Source: Solirubrobacter soli DSM 22325 | GTDB lineage: Bacteria; Actinomycetota; Thermoleophilia; Solirubrobacterales; Solirubrobacteraceae | Length of the DNA stretch: 64,000 nt | Assembly (NCBI RefSeq): GCF_000423665.1 | Contig: NZ_AUIK01000025.1 | Location: forward strand, 63,858 to 127,857 | Direction of reading: 5' to 3' | Part shown: positions 16,829-25,268 of the stretch, piece after piece | Layout: every line of letters starts with the position of its first letter | How positions within the stretch are numbered: position 1 is the first letter of the stretch | The notes under the pieces: model-generated | Database searches by the model: none | Told to the model about the DNA's origin: nothing | The model's input: only the letters and a program-made list of their open reading frames with translations | Translations under genes and position numbers: made by a program

Positions 16829-17703
16829 GCGATCCCGTCGTCCCCGCGTCCGTCGACGAAGTCGCCGACGGCCTGCAGGGCGTCGGCTACCTCCCCGGGG
16901 AGTCGACGGCGCTCGTCTCCTATCTCGCCGCCCGCCTCGGCAAGCCGGTGCTGGTGGAAGGTCCCGCCGGCGTCGGCAAGACCGAGCTCGCCAAGGCCTT
17001 GGCGAAGTACCTCGACCGAGAGCTCGTGCGCCTGCAGTGCTACGAGGGCCTGGACGAGGCGAAGGCGCTGTACGAGTGGAACTACCGCAAGCAGCTGCTG
17101 CGCATCCAGGCCGAGGCCGAGGGCACGGGCTGGCAGGCGGTGCAGGACGACATCTTCGGCGAGGAGTTCCTGCTCACCCGCCCGCTGCTCACCGCCATCA
17201 GGAGCCCAGAGCCGGTCGTCCTGCTGATCGACGAGATCGACAAGACCGACCAGGAGTTCGAGGCGATGCTGCTCGAGCTGCTCTCCGACTTCCAGATCTC
17301 GATCCCCGAGCTCGGCCGCATCGAGGCGCGCACCCACCCGGTCGTGCTGCTCACGTCGAACAACTCGCGCGAGCTGACCGAGGCGCTCAAGCGCCGCTGC
17401 CTCTACCTGTGGCTGGACTACCCCACGCCCGAGCGTGAGCTCGAGATCGTCCACCTGCACGCGCCCGGCCTCCCGGAGACCGTCGCGCAGCGGCTCGTCG
17501 AGGTCGTGGCGATGGTGCGCGAGCTCGACCTCAAGAAGCCGCCGTCGATCGCCGAGTCGATCGACTGGGCGCGCGCGCTGCTGCTGCTCGGCGCAAACGA
17601 CATCGACCAGAAGACGTTCCGCGACACGCTGTCGATCATCGTCAAGCACCGCACGGACCTCGACACCGTTGCGGAACGGGTCGGCGTCCGCCTTGCCGCT
17701 TAG
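16825..17703 (+). CDS. MoxR-type AAA+ ATPase (CoxD-like)
   Basis: 292 residues, ATG 16825. Walker A GPAGVGKTELAKAL near residue 50, Walker B VVLLIDEIDKTD near residue 135, sensor-1 VVLLTSNNSRELTEALKRRC and a helical lid (PPSIAESIDWARALLLLG). The overall shape matches the MoxR group, especially the CoxD subgroup that acts with a von Willebrand factor A protein as a maturation chaperone. The VWA partner follows 54 bp downstream. No carbon-monoxide dehydrogenase genes lie nearby, so the client protein is unknown. Confidence 0.92.
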   Translation: MSDPVVPASVDEVADGLQGVGYLPGESTALVSYLAARLGKPVLVEGPAGVGKTELAKALAKYLDRELVRLQCYEGLDEAKALYEWNYRKQLLRIQAEAEGTGWQAVQDDIFGEEFLLTRPLLTAIRSPEPVVLLIDEIDKTDQEFEAMLLELLSDFQISIPELGRIEARTHPVVLLTSNNSRELTEALKRRCLYLWLDYPTPERELEIVHLHAPGLPETVAQRLVEVVAMVRELDLKKPPSIAESIDWARALLLLGANDIDQKTFRDTLSIIVKHRTDLDTVAERVGVRLAA

Positions 17704-17757
17704 GAGCCTGGCCCACGGCAGCCTAGGGATCGTGCGCAGGTTTCAGGCATCCCGGGT

Positions 17758-19131
17758 GTGGTTGCGGTGATATCGACCCACGTCATCGGCTTCGCCGACG
17801 CGCTCAGACGCGAGGGCGTGGCGGTCGGCACGTCAGAGCTCAACGACGCGTTCGCGGCGCTCGGAGAGGTCGAGTGGACCCGCCCGACGCCGTTCAAGGA
17901 AGCACTGGCGGCGACGCTGGCGAAGTCGCCGGACGACCGCCGCGTCTTCGACCTCGTCTTCGATCGCTACTTCTTCCGCGCCACCGAGGGCGCCGCGCTC
18001 GAGGCCGGGATCGGTGAGGCCGACGCCCAGGCGCGCGGCGCCGAGACCGGGGACCGGATCGACTTCGACGCCCTGCGCGAGCAGATCCTCGAAGCGATCC
18101 GGGCGGGCGACGAGGCCGCGCTGCGAGACCTCGCCCGCCTCGCGATCGCCGCCTTCGGCCGCCGTGGCGAGGGCTCCGGCGTCCTCGGCGTCGACGTCCA
18201 GCGGATAAGAAGGGCCCTGGGGCTGAAGTCCGAGCCATCCGGCCTGGTCAAGGGCGAGGGCGCTCCGCAGGAGCTGCCGCTGACCCGCGACCAGATCCGC
18301 AAGTTCGAGGCGCACCTGCGGCGCGAGCTCGAGCGCGCGCAGATCGAGCGCACCCAGGCGCTCCCGCCCTCCCGTCCGCTCAACGAGCTCGACCGCGCGC
18401 TCCCCTCCGGCCCCGCCCAGGACCTCGCCGCGGTGCACAAGGTCGTGATGCAGCTCAAGCGGCGCCTGGCGAGCCAGGGCCACCAGGCCCGCGGCCACAC
18501 CCGCCACGCCCACGTCGACGTACGCAAGACGATGCGCGCCAGCCTCGAGACGGGCGGCGTCCCCGTCGTCCTGAAGTACAAGCCCAAGCGGCCAAGACGC
18601 CCGGAGCTCTACGTCCTCTGCGACGTGTCCACGAGCGTGACGAGCGCGAGCGTCTTCTTCCTCTCAGTGCTCCACGCCCTTCACGACAGCTTCCGCAAGA
18701 TGCGCAGCTTCGTCTTCGTTGAGCGCATCTCCGAGGTCACCGACGTCTTCGAGCGCGAGCGCTCCTTCAAGGCCGTCAACGACGCGATCTCCAAGGACGC
18801 CGGCGTCGCCGACGTCTCGGGCTACACGGACTACGGCCGCGTCTGGCGCGAGTTCCTGCAATCGGTCGAGGACGACCTGCACCCGCGCGCGACCGTGATC
18901 GTCCTCGGCGACGCCCGCACCAACGGCCGCGACCCGCGCGCGGACATCTTCGCCACGATCGCCGAGAAGGCCGGCCGCACGTTCTGGCTGAACCCGGAGC
19001 CGAAGCTCTACTGGAACTACGGCGACAGCGTGATCAGCGCCTACACGCCGTTCTGCGAGGCCTACGAGTGCTGGACGACCCGCCAGCTCGAGGACTTCGT
19101 GAAGGCGCTCACCCGCCCGACCACCGCCTAA
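17758..19131 (+). CDS. CoxE-like von Willebrand factor A protein
   Basis: 457 residues from GTG 17758 (GTG 17770 is possible). The N-terminal half is the helical CoxE region (FADALRREGVAVGTSELNDA), followed by a basic linker and a VWA domain starting at RPELYVLCDVSTSVTSASVF with the metal-ion site motif DVSTS; later TDYGRVW and IVLGDARTNGRDPRADIFAT complete the fold. MoxR ATPase plus VWA proteins form remodelling pairs that insert metals into or activate client complexes. Spacing and strand agree with co-transcription behind the TetR gene. Confidence 0.9.
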   Translation: MVAVISTHVIGFADALRREGVAVGTSELNDAFAALGEVEWTRPTPFKEALAATLAKSPDDRRVFDLVFDRYFFRATEGAALEAGIGEADAQARGAETGDRIDFDALREQILEAIRAGDEAALRDLARLAIAAFGRRGEGSGVLGVDVQRIRRALGLKSEPSGLVKGEGAPQELPLTRDQIRKFEAHLRRELERAQIERTQALPPSRPLNELDRALPSGPAQDLAAVHKVVMQLKRRLASQGHQARGHTRHAHVDVRKTMRASLETGGVPVVLKYKPKRPRRPELYVLCDVSTSVTSASVFFLSVLHALHDSFRKMRSFVFVERISEVTDVFERERSFKAVNDAISKDAGVADVSGYTDYGRVWREFLQSVEDDLHPRATVIVLGDARTNGRDPRADIFATIAEKAGRTFWLNPEPKLYWNYGDSVISAYTPFCEAYECWTTRQLEDFVKALTRPTTA

Positions 19132-19377
19132 TCGAAGATCTGCGCGTTGGTCGGCAAGCTCGGCCTCTTCAGCGACGCTGCCAGATGGTGCAGAAGCTCG
19201 GCGCGGAGACCGGGACGCGCTTGAGCCGCAGGTCATGGATGGTGCCGCGGCGCGCGCAGCGTCTCGCCGTCGCTCGACGACGGGCGAAACCGCGACAAGG
19301 AGGCTGGCGAGCGCAAGGGCGCGGCGTCCGGTGCTGAGCATGTCGCGGACAACAGGCGCGACGAGTGCGCCAGGGGG

Positions 19378-21537
19378 TCACTTGGCGGGCTCCGGGTGGT
19401 CCTTGGCGTACTGCGCCTCGCCTTCGCCTTCCTTCTTGGACTTGTACCGCTCGAGCGCGGCGTGGATCTTCGCGCCGTTGCCCTTGTTGCGCATGTCGAA
19501 GTGCATGACGTCGCCGTACGATGCGCCCCAGTCGAGGCCGATCTCCTCGACCAGGCGCTTGTCGAGGTCCAGCAGCCCGCCCGCCTCGATCGCCGCCTTC
19601 TGCGCCGGCTGCTTGCGCTCCCATTTCGTCGTCACGAAATCGAGGTCGGCCTGGATCTTCTTCTTGACGTCCGCGGCGGTCGACTCGTCCTTGAGCAGCG
19701 CGAAGTAGTCCTCGAGCAGCTTGTCGAGCTCGGCCAGGTCGTCGTAGCTCATGCCGTTGCGGAAGCCCTTGACCGAGCGGCCGAGCTGCTTGTTGGCGCG
19801 GGCGAACACGTCGTTGGCCGACGCCGAGATGAACGGGTTGGTCGTGTAGTTGATGTCCAGCGCGAGCCCGAACAGGTGCATCGAGAGCGCCGCGCTGGTG
19901 GGCGCGTGGCGCGAGCCGATGATGCTCTCCTTCAGCCCGAGCGCCTTGCCCGCCTCCTCCGGCTTGCCGCCGCCGTACTTGGTCGCGAACGACGCCTCGA
20001 CGGTCTTCAGGTGCGCGACGAGATCGGCGTGGATCGGCTCGGCGACGGTCTTGCCGAGGAACGTCGTCGACTGGAAGTTCGACAGCCAGTCGGCGGGCAC
20101 GCCCGCGTCGGCGATGATCGCGGGGACGAAGTCCGACGGCGCGGCGCTGACCGCCGAGCGCTTCTTCTTCTCGTCGGCCTTGACCACGACGACCGGGTCT
20201 TGCGAGAGGTCCCACGGCGCGCGGGCGAGCTTGGGCGAGACGGTCGCACCGGCCGCCGGGGCGAGCGCGCCCGCCTTCTCCAGCGACGCGAGCGCGCGGC
20301 CCAGGTTGTTGGCGGAGGTGGCGAGCGCGTTCTCGTGCGTCGAGCCCGGGAAGAACTGCGCCTGGTAGTGCGCCCACAACGTGTCCAGCAGCGCGGAGTG
20401 GCCGTTCGCCGCCGCGGTCAGCCGCTTCGCGTTGCGCTGCCACCACTCGAGGATCTTGGTCCGCACCGACAGCGTGCGGTCCTTGTAGCCGCCGAACCCG
20501 CCGAACGCGACGACGTGCAGGGCGCCCTGGAGGTACGCGGCCTGGGCCTTGAAGGTGTCGGCGTCGCTCGCGCCCTTGCCGCGCTCAGCCTCAAGCGCCT
20601 TCAGGTCGGCCTCCAGACGGCCGGTGACGAAGGTCGCGTAGTTGTCGACGTCGCCGTGCAGCGCCTCGAACAGGAAGACGCCCTTCAGCCGCGCCGGCAG
20701 GCCCTTGCCGCTCGACAGCATCCCGCCGAGCGGGAGCCCGCCGCCCGAGTGCGCGCTCATGATCACGTCGCCGGGCGTCGACCCCGACGGCAGCTCGCCC
20801 GCCAGCCCGGCGAACGCCGCCTTGACGAACGCGTCGGTGTCGAAGTTGCCGAAGCTGACGCCGTAGACGGTCTTGTCGTCCTTGGTCTTGCCCTCGGTCT
20901 GGATGCCGATCGGCAACAGCGCGACGATCTTCGCCCCAGGGCGCGCGGTGACGAACGCGTCGAGCTGCTGCTCGATCTCGTAGTGCTGGACGTCGCGCGG
21001 GTTGTCGTTGCGCTCGCGCAGCGCCTTGCCGATGCCGTGCAGGTGCACGACGACCGTGACCTCCCCACCGGGCGCCGCCTTCATCGCCCGCGGGACGATC
21101 GCGATCGCGCGGCCCTTCAGCCCCGCGCCGGTCCCGGCCGTGTCCGACACGTCGCCGCCATGCGTCGGCGCGCCCGAGGAGTTGGGCTGCTGGCTCTGGT
21201 TGCCGGGCATGCCCTCGAGCAGGATCCGGTCGACGCCGCCGACCGTTCCCGACGACTGCGCGCCGCTCTTGTCGCTCCACCCGCCCGGGAGCGAGGCGTC
21301 GGGCGCGACCCGCGACTTGTCCGGGTCGGTGACGTTCGCCCCCGCGGGCAGCGGATCGGCGGGCAGCGTGACCCCCGCGGGCGGGTCGGGCGCGGAGCGC
21401 TGCAGCAGCGCGCGCGTGACCGCCTGGTTGCCCGCCGAGCGCTGGAGCGCGAGCACCGGGGGCACACGCGCCGCCTGCGGCGCGACCGGCTGCTTGGTCT
21501 CGTCCGGTTCCCGCTCGCGCTCGAACGTCCGAGTCAC
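19378..21537 (-). CDS. Candidate injection-system cargo: tag, alpha/beta-hydrolase-like region and M15 peptidase domain
   Basis: 719 residues, ATG 21537, with no signal peptide or membrane segment. Residues about 28-47 read VLALQRSAGNQAVTRALLQR, the LQRxxGNxAVxxLLQR motif found at the start of many actinobacterial DUF4157 and contractile-injection-system-associated proteins. Residues about 160-300 look like an alpha/beta hydrolase (VVVHLHGIG, then SAHSGGGLPLGG with Ser264). The C-terminal part has the zinc site of M15 D,D-carboxypeptidases: SMHLFGLALDI (His554, Asp561) and DVMHFDMR (His679). I infer a multidomain toxin or wall-lytic cargo delivered by an injection particle encoded elsewhere. 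No immunity gene is evident. Confidence 0.8.
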   Translation of the reverse strand: MTRTFEREREPDETKQPVAPQAARVPPVLALQRSAGNQAVTRALLQRSAPDPPAGVTLPADPLPAGANVTDPDKSRVAPDASLPGGWSDKSGAQSSGTVGGVDRILLEGMPGNQSQQPNSSGAPTHGGDVSDTAGTGAGLKGRAIAIVPRAMKAAPGGEVTVVVHLHGIGKALRERNDNPRDVQHYEIEQQLDAFVTARPGAKIVALLPIGIQTEGKTKDDKTVYGVSFGNFDTDAFVKAAFAGLAGELPSGSTPGDVIMSAHSGGGLPLGGMLSSGKGLPARLKGVFLFEALHGDVDNYATFVTGRLEADLKALEAERGKGASDADTFKAQAAYLQGALHVVAFGGFGGYKDRTLSVRTKILEWWQRNAKRLTAAANGHSALLDTLWAHYQAQFFPGSTHENALATSANNLGRALASLEKAGALAPAAGATVSPKLARAPWDLSQDPVVVVKADEKKKRSAVSAAPSDFVPAIIADAGVPADWLSNFQSTTFLGKTVAEPIHADLVAHLKTVEASFATKYGGGKPEEAGKALGLKESIIGSRHAPTSAALSMHLFGLALDINYTTNPFISASANDVFARANKQLGRSVKGFRNGMSYDDLAELDKLLEDYFALLKDESTAADVKKKIQADLDFVTTKWERKQPAQKAAIEAGGLLDLDKRLVEEIGLDWGASYGDVMHFDMRNKGNGAKIHAALERYKSKKEGEGEAQYAKDHPEPAK

Positions 21538-21597
21538 CGCCCAACCGTACAGACGAGCGGTGGGGCGGCGGGGAAAATCCCCGACGCCCTCGCGCGC

Positions 21598-24312
21598 TCA
21601 GGGCGTCGTGGTGCTCAAGGTGAACGTCAGCGTCTTCGAGTACGTGCCCGTCCGCAGCGCGTCGTTCGCGTTGACCCGCTGCTTGAACGTGATCGTCACC
21701 GGGTCGTTGGACACCGGCGCCGTCCAGCTCGCCTTCGAGAGCTCCACCACCAGCGGTTGCGGCAGGGTGAACGGGCCGTTCGCCAGGCGGCCGGGATCGG
21801 ACACCGTCAGCGCCGCGTCGCCCGCGGTCGAGATGACGTTCGCGGATGTCGTGGCCGTGTAGTCCTTCCCCACGCCGGGCGTGAACGCGCCGAAGTTCGC
21901 CGGCGCGCCGAGCGTCAGCGCCAGCGTCGCCGGGACCGTGCCGCTCGGCGTGCTGGTCTCACCGATCGCGACGTCCTGCGTGCGCACCGGCTCGAGGTTG
22001 CCCGCCGCGTCGACCGAGAACCACTTGAACGTGGTCGTCTGCTCGACCCACAGGGTCTCCCCCGGCTCGCGGAACTCGGTCTCCTTGTACCGCGGCGAGT
22101 TCAGCGTCGGCGTGGTCCCGTCGGTCGTGTAGTAGATCGTCGCGGGCTCCGAGGTGTCGAAGCGCACGCCCTTCGGCGAGTCCGACTGACCCGCGTTCAG
22201 GAGCGAGGTCGTCGCCGGCGTCTTGTCCGCGCCCCAGTCGGAGGCGATCCGGAACATCTCGATCACGCCGTTGGCGTACTCCATCGTCTCGTCGTGGCCG
22301 GAGACGAGCCCGCCAGCGACCCACGGCGGCTGGAACGAGCCGTCCTGGAAGTTGCCGGTCGCCGGGTTGTAGACCGAGCCGCCGACCTCCCAGCCGAACG
22401 CGTAGACGCCGTAGTTGAAGTACAGCTCCTCGCGCACGTTGCCGGCGCTCGAATAGAGCACGTCGGACGAGCCGCCGACGTTCTCGGGCGTGACCACGGT
22501 CTGCCGCGACGCGCGCACCTGCGAGAGGATGCGGTTGGCGGACTGCCAGTAGAACGCCTCGTGGCCGAGCGGCGGCCGCGGCGTGGTGATGCGGCCGTTG
22601 GCGATGTACGCGCCCGGCTGCCAGAACAGCTGCCCGCCGTTGGAGTGCACGGACATCATGAACTTGATGTTCCGGTTGCGCTGGACGAGGTCGATGATGT
22701 TCTGCGACTCGGGCTCGGAGAGCTCGGCCGGGCCCTGGAACGTGTCGCTGATGCAGCTCGTCGAGGCGCCGTCGTAGCCGTCGAAGCCGGACGCCACGCT
22801 GTAGTTGCGGTTCAGATCGACGCCCCACGCGTTGCGCCGCGCCGGATCGGCGTTGTCGTCCGGGCAGTGGTTGGTCATGTTCCGCCGCTGCGAGGCGAAG
22901 TTGTAGAAGGAGTAGTTCGCGCCGTCCGGGTTGTTGGACGGGATCAGGAAGAGGTCGGTGGTGTCGACGATCTTCTTGGTCTCGGGATCGGTGGCGTAGT
23001 TGCGCACGAGCCGCTCGGCGGTCTCGAGCGTGATCGTGATCGGCACCCACTCGCGCGCGTGATCGTTGGCCTGGATCAGCACGCCGGGCTTGGAGCCGTC
23101 GCGGAACTTGCCGATCCGCAGCGCGCGGACGGAGTACGGGCCCCGCGGCGGGTCACCCGCGGGCGCGCCGGTGCGCTTCTGATCGAGGAAGTCCGTCAGC
23201 GCGGTCGGCGCCGCCGCCTGCACGACGCCCGTGCCCGCGTTGGTCCGGTACGGGTGTGCGCGATCGATGAGGCCCTGTGACTGGGTCTCCAGGGCGGCCG
23301 CGACCTGCGCCGCGGTCGAGGCGAGCGCGCCCGCCGCGTTCTTGGCCAGCAGCACGCGGATCGCCTTGCCGTTGATCTCGACGCTCAGCGGCAGGTCGGC
23401 GCCGGGCCGGTTGACGAACTCGACCGTGATGTCGTTGCCGCCCTCATGGCCCCACGCGGCGGAGCTCATGACCACCGCGGCCTGGCCGGTCCCGCCGATC
23501 GTCGCCTGCGCCTTGCGCTGGTAGCCGTTGGTCTTGTTCTTGAGCGGGACGATCTCGGCGATGTCCGGGTACTGCTGCGCGATCTGCTCGAAGCGCGCGT
23601 AGACCTGCTGCGGCGTCTTGTAGTCGTCGACGAAGTCGGACTGGTAGCCGGGCGTCGCCGTCAGCGGCGTCACGTCCTGCAGCCAGTTGGAGACCTTGCC
23701 CGTGGCCACCCCGCCGGTGCTCGAGCTGACGCGGATCATGTCCGGCCGCGTCGCGAGCTTGAAGAGGTTGCGGTGGAACATGTAGACGCCGGAGTCGACG
23801 AAGCGGCTCATCGCGCGCGCCGAGATGAACTCGGTGCCCGGGCCCTGGTCGTTCTCGAGCGTCATGCCGACGATCGGCGTGGTCTGCGACCCCTGTGTCG
23901 TGCGGGCCTCGACGTAGAGGAAGCCCTGGCCCTTCGTGGTGAACCAGTCGGCGCGGACGATCCGCACCGTCGGGTCCGCCGGCCGCGGCAACGTCAGCGT
24001 CTTGGCCTTGACGGTCCGCCACGTGAATTCCTGTCCTTGCTCGACGATCCGCGCCCCGCGCGCGATCAGGTCGAGCTCCTGCTGATCGGTGACGATCGCG
24101 TCGACCTCGATCCCCGTCGGCACCCGCACGAGCCCGCCGGAGAAGTCGAAGCCTTCGCTCTCGAGCTTCGAGAGCGCCACCGCACCGTCCACGTGCACAC
24201 GTACCTGCTGGACCGCGTCCGGCGTCTCCAACGGAGAACGCTGTTGAGCCGCGGCCGGGCTGACCACCGTCGCGGCTAACGCGAGCACCAGCAAACGAAT
24301 GCGCATGCGCAT
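21598..24312 (-). CDS. Secreted zinc carboxypeptidase (M14) with C-terminal sugar-enzyme-like domain
   Basis: About 904 residues from ATG 24312 (MRMRIRLLVLALAATVVSPA), giving a signal peptide cleaved near AAAQQ. After an N-terminal prodomain, the M14 peptidase domain lies roughly at 200-670: QANDHAREWVPITITLETAE supplies the first zinc His and Glu, later MMSVHSNGGQLFWQPG the third zinc His, and YFNYGVYAFGWEVGG the likely catalytic Glu. Then come a chitobiase C-terminal-like segment (TIYYTTDGTTPTLNSPRYKE) and a terminal Ig-like region. It should degrade peptides outside the cell. It reads on the same strand as the tagged peptidase gene and starts about 107 bp from the divergent repeat-protein gene. 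Confidence 0.92.
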   Translation of the reverse strand: MRMRIRLLVLALAATVVSPAAAQQRSPLETPDAVQQVRVHVDGAVALSKLESEGFDFSGGLVRVPTGIEVDAIVTDQQELDLIARGARIVEQGQEFTWRTVKAKTLTLPRPADPTVRIVRADWFTTKGQGFLYVEARTTQGSQTTPIVGMTLENDQGPGTEFISARAMSRFVDSGVYMFHRNLFKLATRPDMIRVSSSTGGVATGKVSNWLQDVTPLTATPGYQSDFVDDYKTPQQVYARFEQIAQQYPDIAEIVPLKNKTNGYQRKAQATIGGTGQAAVVMSSAAWGHEGGNDITVEFVNRPGADLPLSVEINGKAIRVLLAKNAAGALASTAAQVAAALETQSQGLIDRAHPYRTNAGTGVVQAAAPTALTDFLDQKRTGAPAGDPPRGPYSVRALRIGKFRDGSKPGVLIQANDHAREWVPITITLETAERLVRNYATDPETKKIVDTTDLFLIPSNNPDGANYSFYNFASQRRNMTNHCPDDNADPARRNAWGVDLNRNYSVASGFDGYDGASTSCISDTFQGPAELSEPESQNIIDLVQRNRNIKFMMSVHSNGGQLFWQPGAYIANGRITTPRPPLGHEAFYWQSANRILSQVRASRQTVVTPENVGGSSDVLYSSAGNVREELYFNYGVYAFGWEVGGSVYNPATGNFQDGSFQPPWVAGGLVSGHDETMEYANGVIEMFRIASDWGADKTPATTSLLNAGQSDSPKGVRFDTSEPATIYYTTDGTTPTLNSPRYKETEFREPGETLWVEQTTTFKWFSVDAAGNLEPVRTQDVAIGETSTPSGTVPATLALTLGAPANFGAFTPGVGKDYTATTSANVISTAGDAALTVSDPGRLANGPFTLPQPLVVELSKASWTAPVSNDPVTITFKQRVNANDALRTGTYSKTLTFTLSTTTP

Positions 24313-24419
24313 CGTTCCCACCCCCCAGTTTCGCCCTCCAAATGCCACTGCCGGCGGGCCCCGCCGCGCCGGATGTTTTCACTGGATGTTCATATCCGCA
24401 ACCAACTACCCTCGATTCC

Positions 24420-25268
24420 TTGCTTCGTCTGACATTCCTGACCCTTGTGGTCGGCCTCGCGCTCGCCGCTCCTGCCAGCGCCGCCTCGACCGCCGACTAT
24501 GTCCGCGGCGCCCAGAACTCCGACGGCGGCTTCGGCATGACCCAGTCCGGCGGCTCCTCGCAACTGGCGACGGGCTGGGCGCTGCTCGGGCTCGCCGCGA
24601 CCGGCACCAAGCCCGGACCCGCGGCGCTCGGCTACATCAAGCGCGGGCTCGGCTCGCTGACCGCGATCGGCGACGTCGAGCGCACCGTGCTCGTGGTCCG
24701 CGCCGCCGGGCAGGACCCGCGCAAGTTCGGCGGGCGAAACCTGCTCAAGGACATCCTCCGCCACCGCCGCTCCGACGGGTCCTTCGACGGCTACGTGAGC
24801 TACACGTCGTTCGCGATCTTCGCGCTGCGGCGCTCAGGCGCGAGCCCGAAGACCGTGGCGAGCGCCGCGCGCTGGATCGAACGCCACCAGAACTCCGACG
24901 GCGGCTTCAACGTCGGCGGGCGCGGGGCGAGCGGCATCGACGACACCGCGACCGCCGTGCAGGCGCTCAAGCTCGCCGGGCGGACGGCCGCGGCCCGCCG
25001 CGGCGCGACGTTCCTCGCCCGCCAGCAGCAGGCCAACGGCGGCTTCCCGCTCTCGCGCGGCGGCGCCGCGAACTCGCAGTCGACGGCGTACGCCGTGCAG
25101 GGGCTCGTCGCGGTCGGCGGCCATGCGGGCGCGGTCAAGAAGGGGCAGTCGTACATCCGCTCGCTGACCGAGGCGAACGGGCTCGTGCGCTACTCGCGCA
25201 CCGGGCGCCAGACGCCGGTGTGGGTGTCGGCGCAGGCGCTGCTGGCGCTCAACCGTCGAACCTTCTAG
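24420..25268 (+). CDS. Secreted prenyltransferase/squalene-oxidase-repeat protein
   Basis: About 282 residues. TTG 24420 is chosen because it gives a clean signal peptide (LLRLTFLTLVVGLALAAPAS); an ATG at 24342 would put 26 odd residues in front. The mature part contains at least three QxxDGGF-type repeats, AQNSDGGFGMTQSGGSSQLA, RHQNSDGGFNVGG and QQQANGGFPLSRGG. These mark the alpha/alpha toroid shared by terpene cyclases and protein prenyltransferases. The catalytic Asp cluster of cyclases is not seen, so a binding or scaffold role is likelier. It overlaps the convergent cyclase gene by 20 bp. Confidence 0.82.
   Translation: MLRLTFLTLVVGLALAAPASAASTADYVRGAQNSDGGFGMTQSGGSSQLATGWALLGLAATGTKPGPAALGYIKRGLGSLTAIGDVERTVLVVRAAGQDPRKFGGRNLLKDILRHRRSDGSFDGYVSYTSFAIFALRRSGASPKTVASAARWIERHQNSDGGFNVGGRGASGIDDTATAVQALKLAGRTAAARRGATFLARQQQANGGFPLSRGGAANSQSTAYAVQGLVAVGGHAGAVKKGQSYIRSLTEANGLVRYSRTGRQTPVWVSAQALLALNRRTF

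Noticed and set aside
16825-19131. Complete CO-dehydrogenase operon
   Set aside because: Only CoxD-like and CoxE-like genes are present; no coxL, coxM or coxS sequence was found on either strand of the window.
19132-19377. Possible small secreted peptide on the reverse strand from ATG 19341 (MLSTGRRALALASLLVAVSP)
   Set aside because: The start looks like a signal peptide, but after about 20 residues the frame turns into Arg/Ala/Ser-rich sequence that runs into the shadow of the VWA gene, and a better-looking ending lies in another frame. It may be a decayed gene; not enough to call.
19396-23280. 1294-codon forward open frame opposite the peptidase genes
   Set aside because: Composition is Arg/Val/Leu/Glu-rich without domains, and the reverse strand carries clear M15 and M14 peptidases with normal codon use.
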